A stretch of DNA of 64,000 nt from Kribbella italica (lineage in GTDB: Bacteria; Actinomycetota; Actinomycetes; Propionibacteriales; Kribbellaceae), in contig NZ_JACHMY010000001.1 of the NCBI RefSeq assembly GCF_014205135.1, positions 6,758,001 through 6,822,000 on the forward strand, in the 5' to 3' direction. Below are positions 35,171 to 42,330 of the stretch, piece by piece (positions within the stretch are counted from its first letter, which is position 1; each line of letters opens with the position of its first letter). The translations under genes and the position numbers were made by a program. A model generated the notes under the pieces. That model was not told the origin of the DNA. It worked only from the letters and a program-made list of their open reading frames with translations, and searched no databases.

Positions 35171-35812
35171 TTACTGGGCGACGCCGTACAGGCGGTCACC
35201 GGCGTCGCCCAGGCCCGGGACGATGTAGCCCTTCTCGTTCAGGTGCGAATCCATGCCGGCGATCACCAGCGTGCACGGGACGTTCAGGTCCGCCAGCTCC
35301 CGCTCGATCCGCTCGACGCCCTCCGGAGCGGCCAGCAGGCAGATCGCGGTGATGTGGTCGGCGCCGCGGTCGACCAGGAACTGGATCGCCGCCGCCAGCG
35401 TACCGCCGGTGGCCAGCATCGGGTCGAGCACGTAGCACTGACGGCCGTGCAGGTCCTCGGGCAGCCGTTCGGCGTACGTCGAGGCGGTCAGGGTCTCCTC
35501 GTTGCGGATCATCCCGAGGAACCCGACCTCGGCCGTCGGCAGCAGCCGCGACATCCCCTCGAGCATGCCGAGACCGGCCCGCAGGATCGGTACGACGAGC
35601 GGCTTCGGCGAGGTCAGCTTGATCCCCTCCGCCTCCGCGACCGGCGTCTGGACGGTGATCGGACCGGTCCGCACGTCGCGGGTCGCCTCGTAGGCGAGCA
35701 GGGTGACCAGCTCCTCGGTGAGTCGCCGGAAGGTCGGCGAGTCCGTGGTCTGGTCCCGCAGTGCGGTGAGCTTGTGGGCGACGAGCGGGTGGTCCACGAC
35801 GAGGATCTGCAT
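35171..35812 (-). CDS. upp: Uracil phosphoribosyltransferase
   Basis: 213 aa starting MQILVVDHPLVAHKLTALRD. The enzyme makes UMP from uracil and PRPP in pyrimidine salvage. The family PRPP loop is present as VLDPMLATGGTLAAAIQ, together with KPLVVPILRAGLGMLEGM, VGFLGMIRNEETL and the C-terminal uracil-binding GYIVPGLGDAGDRLYG. Length equals the normal bacterial Upp. The ATG at 35812 is conserved by family alignment; the frame extends to 36031 but that part overlaps the divergent small gene. The gene ends 5 bases from the stop of the upstream convergent gene. Confidence 0.96.
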   Translation of the reverse strand: MQILVVDHPLVAHKLTALRDQTTDSPTFRRLTEELVTLLAYEATRDVRTGPITVQTPVAEAEGIKLTSPKPLVVPILRAGLGMLEGMSRLLPTAEVGFLGMIRNEETLTASTYAERLPEDLHGRQCYVLDPMLATGGTLAAAIQFLVDRGADHITAICLLAAPEGVERIERELADLNVPCTLVIAGMDSHLNEKGYIVPGLGDAGDRLYGVAQ

Positions 35813-35945
35813 GGCCGGAACGCTACCGTCGGCGATTCGTCTCGGGAAACCGCCGCCGCCGATACGCTTTTCCTGCAGTCGATTCTGGTTTGTCCCCGCC
35901 CGCCCCAGGGTGCCCGACCTCAACCGACCGGACGGACGTGGGCCC

Positions 35946-36116
35946 GTGACGGAGAACACCGGGAAGTCCCCCGAGCAGCTCGACCGCCTGCGCCGTCGCG
36001 CCGCCTTCCTGCGCGAGCTCGAGGAGGCCAAGGCGCTCCGCGACCGGATCGCCCCACGCCGGGCCCGCGTCCGCCAGCTCCGCGCCGCGATGCGGCGAGC
36101 GACGTACCACCACTAA
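35946..36116 (+). CDS. Small basic coiled-coil protein, conserved in actinobacteria
   Basis: 56 aa from a GTG at 35946 (VTENTGKSPEQL). Nearly the whole protein is a predicted helix rich in Arg, Glu and Ala: RRRAAFLRELEEAKALRDRI followed by APRRARVRQLRAAMRR. Proteins with the same 'FLRELEEAKALRDRIxPRR' core occur widely in Streptomyces and relatives as unannotated small genes. Function unknown; nucleic-acid or protein binding is possible from the charge pattern. No clear Shine-Dalgarno is present. The larger frame starting at 35703 is mostly the antisense of upp. Confidence 0.65.
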   Translation: MTENTGKSPEQLDRLRRRAAFLRELEEAKALRDRIAPRRARVRQLRAAMRRATYHH

Positions 36117-36176
36117 CTTTTCCGCCGCGCGCTGTATCTGACCTGGTGAGATCCGTTCCGTCACTGGGGAGAAACG

Positions 36177-37169
36177 ATGCGCAACCGAACTCTTGCTCTG
36201 GCCGCGGCCGTCGTCGCGGTCACCGGCCTCACCGTTCCAGCTCAGGCCGCCGTCGCCGACCGCTGCTTCGACGCACCGGTCGGCTTCGGGATCCCGGGGT
36301 ACGTCGAGCCGTACCTGGCCGACAAACCGCTGCAGATGCCGGTGGCCCTCACCACCGGTTACCCGTCGAGCGAGTGCACCGGACTGACCGCCACCGTGGA
36401 GGCGCCCAACGGGGCGCGGACCACGGTCGCGCTGGACAAGGACGGGGAGAGCGGCTACCCGGAACCGCCGATCTATCTGCGGTACGGGACGGCGACGATC
36501 CCGCTCGCCACCGGGGCCGGGTTGTGGCGGATCGTCGCGGTCAACCGGGGCGCCGAGGTGCGCGCGGTGAACGTGTCGCTCCGGGTCTACCGCAAGGTGC
36601 TGCTGACGCTGGACCAGCCGGCGCGGACCTCGGGCAGCACGAAGACGGTGGCGACCGGGACCGCTCGCCGGTACACCGCGCAGGGCACGCTCGCGCCGAT
36701 GACCGGCAGCAAGCTGACCGTCCACCAGCTGCCGTACAACGCTCTGCTCGGCAGCGGGACCGTCGACGCGTCCGGGCGCTACGCCGTTCCGTTGCCGATC
36801 ACCCAGGCCACGAGGCTCTACACGCAGTACTCCGATCCGACACCGCACTACTACCCGACCTCGGACGAGGTCGTCGCGCGCAAGCTGCTGGCGATGAGCT
36901 ACCTGAAGTTCGCGGCGACCACCAAGGTCGGCAGCCTGTGGAGCGTCAGCGGTACGGCGTTCCCCGGCAAACTGCACACCGAGCTGCAGATCTACACCGG
37001 CAAGAGCTGGGTCTACGCCGGGTCCGCCGGTGACACCGCGGCGAACGGCTCGTACGCGCGGTACTGGAAGCCGACGCGGGCCGGGTACTTCCGGCTGCGG
37101 GTCGTGGTCTCCGGGCCCGGGCTGGACAACAGTCCCTGGAACCGGGAGGCCGTGGTCACCGTGCGGTGA
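36177..37169 (+). CDS. Secreted protein, first of three tandem paralogs
   Basis: 330 aa; GGGGAGAAACG precedes the ATG. The Sec signal peptide is MRNRTLALAAAVVAVTGLTV with cleavage after AQAA. The mature protein has an N-terminal cysteine pair (DRCFDAP, SECTGL), a beta-rich middle (PLATGAGLWRIVAVNRGAEV) and a C-terminal domain LLAMSYLKFAATTKVGSLWS, AANGSYARYWKPTRAGYFRL, LDNSPWNREAVVTVR. The same plan recurs in the genes at 37237 and 38229, so this is a local family expansion. The C-terminal part resembles beta-sandwich domains of actinobacterial exported proteins. No catalytic motif is visible; function unknown. Confidence 0.82.
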   Translation: MRNRTLALAAAVVAVTGLTVPAQAAVADRCFDAPVGFGIPGYVEPYLADKPLQMPVALTTGYPSSECTGLTATVEAPNGARTTVALDKDGESGYPEPPIYLRYGTATIPLATGAGLWRIVAVNRGAEVRAVNVSLRVYRKVLLTLDQPARTSGSTKTVATGTARRYTAQGTLAPMTGSKLTVHQLPYNALLGSGTVDASGRYAVPLPITQATRLYTQYSDPTPHYYPTSDEVVARKLLAMSYLKFAATTKVGSLWSVSGTAFPGKLHTELQIYTGKSWVYAGSAGDTAANGSYARYWKPTRAGYFRLRVVVSGPGLDNSPWNREAVVTVR

Positions 37170-37236
37170 CCTGTCGCAACTTTGCCGTGCGGGGTCGCAT
37201 CGTGGTGAGTAGGGGATCGCGAGGAGGGGTGCGGCC

Positions 37237-38232
37237 ATGCGTCGGTTGGTTGTGGGGCTGGGGTTGCTGCTGGTCGGGGTGATCGGGCTGTCCGGGCCGG
37301 CTGCGGCGGCCGGGGACGAGTGCGTCAAGGCGCCGGTTGTGGGGCTGCCGCGGGGGACGGTTGCCGAGCTGAGCACCGGCGTACTGGCGCACCCGATCGG
37401 TGTCCGGGTGCCCGGTGACTGGCTGGACTGCAGCGGGTTGCAGATCTCGGTGCAGAAGGCCGACGGGTCGCAGGCCCAGACGCTGGTGCTGGACAAGAAC
37501 GGCGAGACCGGTGCGCCCGAGCCCCCGGTCTTCTGGAAGTACGGCGACCTCAAGATCCCGCTCGGCAACGGCGCCGGGGAGTGGGTGATCACCAAGGTCA
37601 GCCGGGCCTCGACCGTGCTGCTCACCAACCTGCGGTTCCGGGTGTACCGCGCCGACGTCCTCACGCTGGAGCCGCCGGTCCGGACCAGTGGGCTGGCCCG
37701 GACCCCGATCACCGGCGTCGCGAAGGGGTACACCGCGACCGGAGCCCTGGTGCCGCGGGTCGGTCTCCGCGTGGTGATCACCAACGACGCGGGCACCCAG
37801 CAGCTCGGCGCGGCGACCACGGACTCGACCGGGCGGTACCGGTTGAGTGCCCTTTTCACGCAGAACGGCGCTGTTCGCGCGCAGGTCGCGGCGGTCGGCG
37901 ACTACCGCGAGCACCTGTACGAGCACTGGCAGCCGGTCCACAAGCTGCTGGCGATGAGCTACCTGACGTACGCGCCGACCGCCCGCGTGAACACCGGCTG
38001 GACGGTCTCCGGCACGATCGTTCCCGGCCGCCTCTGGTCGTCGCTGCAGATCTGGGACGGCAAGGCCTGGCAGGGCTCCGGCTCGGCCAACTACGTCGCC
38101 GCCAACGGCGCGTACCAGCGCTACTGGAAACCCACCAAGCCCGGCACCTACCGCCTCCGAGTGGTTGCCACCGGCCCCCTCTTGGACAACAGTCCGTGGA
38201 GCCGTGAGCTGACGCTGAAGGTCGTCCGATGA
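37237..38232 (+). CDS. Secreted protein, second tandem paralog
   Basis: 331 aa with a signal peptide (MRRLVVGLGLLLVGVIGLSG, cleavage near AAAA-GDE) and a GAGGAGGGG site before the ATG. It aligns along its length with the 36177 protein: GDECVKAP, DWLDCSGLQISVQKADGSQ, PLGNGAGEWVITKVSRAS, KLLAMSYLTYAPTARVNTGW, YQRYWKPTKPGTYRLRV and NSPWSREL. The two cysteines near the N-terminus are kept. It overlaps the third family member by ATGA, so the downstream pair form an operon. Function unknown; by sequence it is an exported, probably soluble or wall-associated beta protein. Confidence 0.82.
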   Translation: MRRLVVGLGLLLVGVIGLSGPAAAAGDECVKAPVVGLPRGTVAELSTGVLAHPIGVRVPGDWLDCSGLQISVQKADGSQAQTLVLDKNGETGAPEPPVFWKYGDLKIPLGNGAGEWVITKVSRASTVLLTNLRFRVYRADVLTLEPPVRTSGLARTPITGVAKGYTATGALVPRVGLRVVITNDAGTQQLGAATTDSTGRYRLSALFTQNGAVRAQVAAVGDYREHLYEHWQPVHKLLAMSYLTYAPTARVNTGWTVSGTIVPGRLWSSLQIWDGKAWQGSGSANYVAANGAYQRYWKPTKPGTYRLRVVATGPLLDNSPWSRELTLKVVR

Positions 38233-39372
38233 AGTCCCGGGCCGGACTGTGCTTGTTGCTCACCGCAACGATTTTGCTCGCCGCCACCAGCCCGTCGTAC
38301 GCCGGAACCGCGGCCGACGACCCGTGCCTGCGGACGCAGCCCATGCAGAGCTACGGCGGGGACCCGGAACCGGCAGTGCTCACCACGGCTGCCCTGCGGG
38401 TGCCGGTCGAGATGGAGGTGTACGGCACCGACGCCGACTGCGAGGGGATGACCATCACCGTGCAGCGGCCGGACGGCTCGCAGCAGGTGGTGGTCCCGCT
38501 GACCGAGAAGGTCCACAACGAGTGGCCGACGATCGACACCCGCGCGGGCTACCTCACCGTGCCGCTCGGCACCGGGGCCGGCCGGTGGGTGATGACCAAA
38601 GTGACGCACCGGCGCGAACGGTCGCTACACGGTCCAGCTCGCGCTGTCGCGAGCCACCGAACTGACCGCGCGGATGCCGGCCACCGGTGACTACATCGAC
38701 GTGGTCACCGCGCCCGTGGTCGCCCGCAAGTTGCTGTCGATGAGTTACCTGACGGCCTCGACGACCGCGACGGTGAACAACTACTGGAAGGTGAGCGGGA
38801 CGGCCTTCCCGGCGCCGCTGTTCACCACGCTCGACGTCTGGAACGGCTCGGCCTGGCAGCCGACGTACTCGTTCGGCGACACCGCCGCCAATGGCTCGTA
38901 CGCGCGGTACTGGAAGCCGGACCGGCCCGGGACGTTCCGCCTGCGGGTCAGCGTCTCCGGCAGCGGCCTGGACAACTCGCCGTGGAGCCGCGAGACCACG
39001 GTGACGGTCAAACAGTTGCCGCAGGCACCGACGTACTTCGTCGGGACGGTGGTCGCACCGACCGCCGGGCTGCCGGTCCTGCGCGACTCGACGCTGTCGA
39101 GCTTCGGCACGCTCAAGTACCGGCGGGCGAACGGGACCCTCGGACCGGTCGGCAACCAGGTCGTCCAGATCTACGCCCGGCGGGTCGGCGAGACCTCCTG
39201 GACCCTGGTGAACTCGGCACGGACCGCCGTCAGCGGGTACTTCTACAGCCGCTGGGGCCACTCGTACGACGTCGGCCAGAGCTTCCAGGTGATGCTGACC
39301 TACCCGACCAGGCTGCCGCAGGCCGCCAGCAGTGCGACCGGTGTTTTCGGGCCGTTCACCGTGCGGTCCTGA
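38229..39372 (+). pseudogene. Third tandem paralog, broken by an internal deletion and frameshift
   Basis: The first frame (38229 onward) gives a signal peptide and the family N-terminus up to GTGAGRWVMTKVTH, then runs into non-family sequence and stops at 38690. The family sequence resumes in the +1 frame from about 38608 (TGANGRYTVQLALSRATEL) and continues through KLLSMSYLTASTTATVNNYW to 39372. Compared with the two paralogs, about 75 codons between these points are missing. The C-terminal half is otherwise intact and carries an extra ~110-aa domain. The second half has an ATG at 38674, but no good ribosome-binding site. A sequencing error could explain a shift, not a loss of ~75 codons. 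Confidence 0.8.
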
Positions 39373-39475
39373 GGCGGTCGCGCTGCGTCGCCGTACGGTA
39401 ACTGCCGAGGCACCGATACCTGCTCGAGATCGGGTATCCCTCCCGCCCGACGCCTGATTCTGCGACGATGAGCCC

Positions 39476-39976
39476 GTGTCTGATCCCACGGCCTCGCCGA
39501 TGACGACCACCGAGCTCGACTTCGCGCTCGCGGCTTACACCGAGGACGGGGTCTGGACGGTCACGCCACTGGTGCTGCGCGGCGAGCCGGATCTGTCGGC
39601 CCTGGTGTCGGCGCTGCGGCGGTACCCCGGCGACTCCGGCGTGGTCGGGATGATCTCGGTGGACGAGGACTTCTTCGTCCTGCTCCGGGTGATCGGCGGC
39701 CGGGCCCGGCTGCTGATGTCCGACGTCACCGCCGCGACCGAGTGGCCGCTGGCCAAGCAGGTCGTCGACGAGCTGGACATCCCGCTGGCCGATGACGACG
39801 ACGAGCAGGTGCCGGCCGGCGACCTGGCGATCGTCGCCGACCTGGGGATGAGCGCGATGGATCTCGGCGCGCTGATCGACGACGTCGACCTGTACCCCGA
39901 GGAGATGCTCGAGGAGATCGCCGAGGCGCTCGGCTTCGGGCACCAGTTCCACGAGGCGATCGAAGCCATTGGCTGA
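39476..39976 (+). CDS. tRNA adenosine deaminase-associated protein
   Basis: 166 aa from a GTG (VSDPTASPMTTTELDFALAA). It belongs to the actinobacterial family found directly upstream of tadA: ALAAYTEDGVWTVTPL, LVSALRRYPGDSGVVGMISV, DEDFFVLLRV and an acidic block LADDDDEQVPAGDLAIVADL. The C-terminal EEMLEEIAEALGFGHQFHEA is also typical. The fold is unknown and no active-site residues stand out. It overlaps the TTG start of tadA by 8 bases, indicating coupled translation, and is thought to work with the deaminase although a direct role has not been shown. Confidence 0.9.
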   Translation: MSDPTASPMTTTELDFALAAYTEDGVWTVTPLVLRGEPDLSALVSALRRYPGDSGVVGMISVDEDFFVLLRVIGGRARLLMSDVTAATEWPLAKQVVDELDIPLADDDDEQVPAGDLAIVADLGMSAMDLGALIDDVDLYPEEMLEEIAEALGFGHQFHEAIEAIG

Positions 39977-40439
39977 CCCGGCCCGCCGGGCCTGGGCCCG
40001 GCTGATGGAGCTCGCCCTGGCCGAGGCCGAGTACGCCCGCGGCAGCGCCGACATACCGATCGGTGCGGTCGTGGTGAACGCCGACGGCGAGGTGATCGGC
40101 CGCGGGCACAACGAGCGCGAGGCGACCGGCGACCCGACCGCGCACGCGGAGGTGCTGGCGATCCGGTCGGCGGCCGAGGTCGTCGGCGAGTGGCGGCTGA
40201 CCGGCTGCACGCTGGTGGTCACCCTGGAGCCCTGCACGATGTGCGCCGGCGCCATCGTGCTGTCCCGGCTGGACCGGCTCGTCTTCGCGGCGTACGACGA
40301 GAAGGCGGGCGCCGTCGGATCGCTCTGGGACGTCGTCCGGGACCGCCGGCTCAACCACCGGCCCGAGGTGATCGGCGGCGTGATGGCCGACGAGGCGGGC
40401 GCCCGGCTCCGCGATTTCTTCATCGGGCACAGGTTTTGA
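39969..40439 (+). CDS. tadA: tRNA-specific adenosine deaminase
   Basis: 156 aa from a TTG at 39969. The enzyme converts A34 to inosine in tRNA-Arg(ACG). The zinc site is complete: His59-Ala-Glu61 (TAHAEVLAIRSA) and PCTMC with Cys89 and Cys92. DIPIGAVVVNADGEVIGRGH and the C-terminal LRDFFIGHRF match the family. The first residues are MADPARRAWARLMELALAEA. The gene is followed within 14 bases by a tRNA-Ser gene. Confidence 0.95.
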   Translation: MADPARRAWARLMELALAEAEYARGSADIPIGAVVVNADGEVIGRGHNEREATGDPTAHAEVLAIRSAAEVVGEWRLTGCTLVVTLEPCTMCAGAIVLSRLDRLVFAAYDEKAGAVGSLWDVVRDRRLNHRPEVIGGVMADEAGARLRDFFIGHRF

Positions 40440-40452
40440 TAGCCTCCTCGGC

Positions 40453-40543
40453 GGTGGCGTGTCCGAGCGGCCGAAGGAGCGCGCCTCGAAAGCGCGTGAA
40501 GGGTACCCCCCTTCCGAGGGTTCAAATCCCTCCGCCACCGCCA
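40453..40543 (+). tRNA. tRNA-Ser (anticodon CGA)
   Basis: 91 nt including an encoded CCA. The acceptor stem pairs GGTGGCG (40453-40459) with CGCCACC (40533-40539), followed by G and CCA. The anticodon stem CGCGC/GCGCG encloses the loop CTCGAAA, giving anticodon CGA for UCG codons. The T arm contains GGTTCAAATCC and the variable arm is long, as in tRNA-Ser. It lies just after tadA, probably read from the same strand. Confidence 0.95.
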
Positions 40544-40685
40544 ACCACCTCCGGGTGGGAGTTACGCCGAGGACCCTGATGCTGTGTGATGCGTCAGGGT
40601 CCTCGTTCTTTGCGGCCGCGATGCATTCGTTGCCTGCGGCGAGCGTCGATTAAGCTGCAGCCCCCGACCCCGAGGGGCCGAGCCT

Positions 40686-42194
40686 GTGGACGTGCACGAA
40701 CTCGACCGGATCCTGCTCGCCGGCGCCGCGGTGCTGCTGGTGGCGATCGTCGCCGTGCGGCTGTCCGGCCGCCTCGGGCTGCCCTCGCTGCTGATCTACC
40801 TCGGCATGGGGCTGCTGCTGGGTGAGTCGGCGCTCGGGATCCAGTTCGAGGACGCCGAGCTGGCGCACGCGCTCGGGTTCGCCGCGCTGGTGATCATCCT
40901 CACCGAGGGCGGCCTGACCACCCGGTGGAACGAGGTCCGCCCGGTGATGCCGCTCGGCGTCGTCCTGGCCACGCTCGGGGTCGCGGTCTCAGTGTCCGTG
41001 GTCGCGTGCGTCGCCCACTTCGTGCTCGGGATGAACTGGCAGCTCGCCGTCCTGCTCGGGGCGGTGACCTCGCCGACGGACGCGGCAGCGGTCTTCTCGG
41101 TGCTGCGCAAAGTGCCGATCCGGCCGCGGCTGCGCGGCGCGCTGGAGGCCGAGTCCGGGCTGAACGACGCCCCGACCGTGCTGCTGGTCACCATCGTCAG
41201 CACGGGCTCGATCGGCGAGCACGGAGTGCCGTACTTCGCCGGCCTGGTGCTCTACGAGCTGGTGATCGGCGCACTGTTCGGTTTCCTGGTCGGCTGGGTG
41301 AGCGTCGGCCTGCTCCGCCGGGTCGCGCTCGGCTCGGCCGGTCTGTACCCGCTGGCGATCGTGTCGCTGGCCTTCGTCTCGTACGCCGGGGGCACGGTCC
41401 TGCTGCACGTGTCCGGCTTCGCGGCGGTCTACGTGACCAGTCTCATCCTCGGCCGGGCCGAGCTGCCGCACCGGATCGCGACCAAGTCGTTCGTCGACGG
41501 GGTCGCCTGGCTGGCGCAGATCGGGCTGTTCGTGATGCTCGGGCTGCTCGCGTCGCCCGGGCGGATCGGGCTGGACGACGTGGTCGTCGCGCTGGTGATC
41601 GGGGTCGCGGTGACGGTGGTCGGGCGGTTCGCCGCGGTCGCCCTGTCGGCGTCGCCGTTCCGGATGCCGTGGAAGGAACAGACGTTCATCGCCTGGGCGG
41701 GGCTGCGCGGCGCCGTACCGATCGTGCTCGCGACGATCCCGCTGGCCGAGCACGTGCCCGACGCCGACCGGGTCTTCGACGTCGTCTTCGTGCTGGTCCT
41801 GCTCTTCACGCTGCTCCAGGGGCCGTCGCTCCCCTGGCTGGCCAAGCGGCTCGGCGTACTCGACGACAACGCGGCCCACGAGGTCGACATCGACGTCGCG
41901 CCGCTGGAGTCGCTGGGCGCCGACATGCTGCAGGTCCAGATCCCGAGCGAGTCCAAGCTCGCCGGGGTCGAGATCGGCGAGCTCCGCCTGCCCGCGGGCG
42001 TCTCGATCTCGCTGGTCATCCGGGCGAAGCAGGCGTTCGTGCCCGACCGCCGGACCGTCCTGCGGGCCGGCGACGCGATGCTCGTCGTCACGCCCAGCCC
42101 GCTGCGGGAGAAGACCATCCGCCGCCTGCGGGCGGTTTCCCGGGCCGGCCGCCTGGCCGGCTGGTTCGGCGAACGCGGCCGCGAACAGGTGTAG
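40686..42194 (+). CDS. Potassium/proton antiporter, CPA1 type with C-terminal RCK domain
   Basis: 502 aa from a GTG. About 12 membrane helices (LLAGAAVLLVAIVAVRLSG, LALTVAA-type segments, VVVALVIGVAVTVVG) occupy residues 8-385. The Na+/H+ exchanger core includes ILTEGGLTTRW, VTSPTDAAAVFSVLR (ion-binding Asp region), LEAESGLNDAPTVLLV and the late motif WAGLRGAVPIVLATIPL. Residues ~415-500 form an RCK_C domain (DMLQVQIPSESKLAGVEIGE, LRLPAGVSISLVIR). This combination matches the CvrA/NhaP2 K+/H+ antiporters, which protect against high internal potassium. No regulatory partner is adjacent. A hairpin 13 bases after the stop is a likely terminator. Confidence 0.9.
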   Translation: MDVHELDRILLAGAAVLLVAIVAVRLSGRLGLPSLLIYLGMGLLLGESALGIQFEDAELAHALGFAALVIILTEGGLTTRWNEVRPVMPLGVVLATLGVAVSVSVVACVAHFVLGMNWQLAVLLGAVTSPTDAAAVFSVLRKVPIRPRLRGALEAESGLNDAPTVLLVTIVSTGSIGEHGVPYFAGLVLYELVIGALFGFLVGWVSVGLLRRVALGSAGLYPLAIVSLAFVSYAGGTVLLHVSGFAAVYVTSLILGRAELPHRIATKSFVDGVAWLAQIGLFVMLGLLASPGRIGLDDVVVALVIGVAVTVVGRFAAVALSASPFRMPWKEQTFIAWAGLRGAVPIVLATIPLAEHVPDADRVFDVVFVLVLLFTLLQGPSLPWLAKRLGVLDDNAAHEVDIDVAPLESLGADMLQVQIPSESKLAGVEIGELRLPAGVSISLVIRAKQAFVPDRRTVLRAGDAMLVVTPSPLREKTIRRLRAVSRAGRLAGWFGERGREQV

Positions 42195-42206
42195 AGGGCA
42201 ACAAAA

Positions 42207-42233
42207 ATGCAGAGAGACCTTGTCTCCCTGCAT
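42207..42233 (+). terminator. Hairpin after the antiporter gene
   Basis: ATGCAGAGAGAC (42207-42218) pairs with GTCTCCCTGCAT (42222-42233) with one mismatch and a 3-base loop. The plus strand has no T-run after it, but the minus strand has TTTTT, so its direction is not certain. Position supports termination after the antiporter gene. Confidence 0.65.
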
Positions 42234-42234
42234 C

Positions 42235-42314
42235 TACAGGTTATAGCGCACCCCCGGGCTTGCCACAAGACCCCGGCGATGGCGGAGAATCGGCGGCCGA
42301 TGTCACAACCTGTA
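42235..42314 (+). promoter_or_regulatory. RAE-like element and flanking inverted repeat before the rifampin phosphotransferase gene
   Basis: At 42256-42274, GGGCTTGCCACAAGACCCC is an imperfect inverted repeat with CTTG-NNN-CAAG at its core and G/C runs outside. It closely resembles the rifamycin-associated element, a ~19-bp inverted repeat reported upstream of rifamycin-inactivation genes. It is flanked by TACAGGTT (42235-42242) and AACCTGTA (42307-42314), an 8-bp inverted pair 64 bases apart. The gene start is at 42331. Confidence 0.7.
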
Positions 42315-42330
42315 ACCCCGGAGGAACACA

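Noticed and set aside
38674..39372. Independent gene starting at the ATG at 38674
   Set aside because: It is the C-terminal half of a tandem paralog whose N-terminal half is in another frame; no ribosome-binding site or signal peptide at 38674.
40459..40653. Short ORF across the tRNA region
   Set aside because: It reads through a complete tRNA-Ser(CGA) gene.
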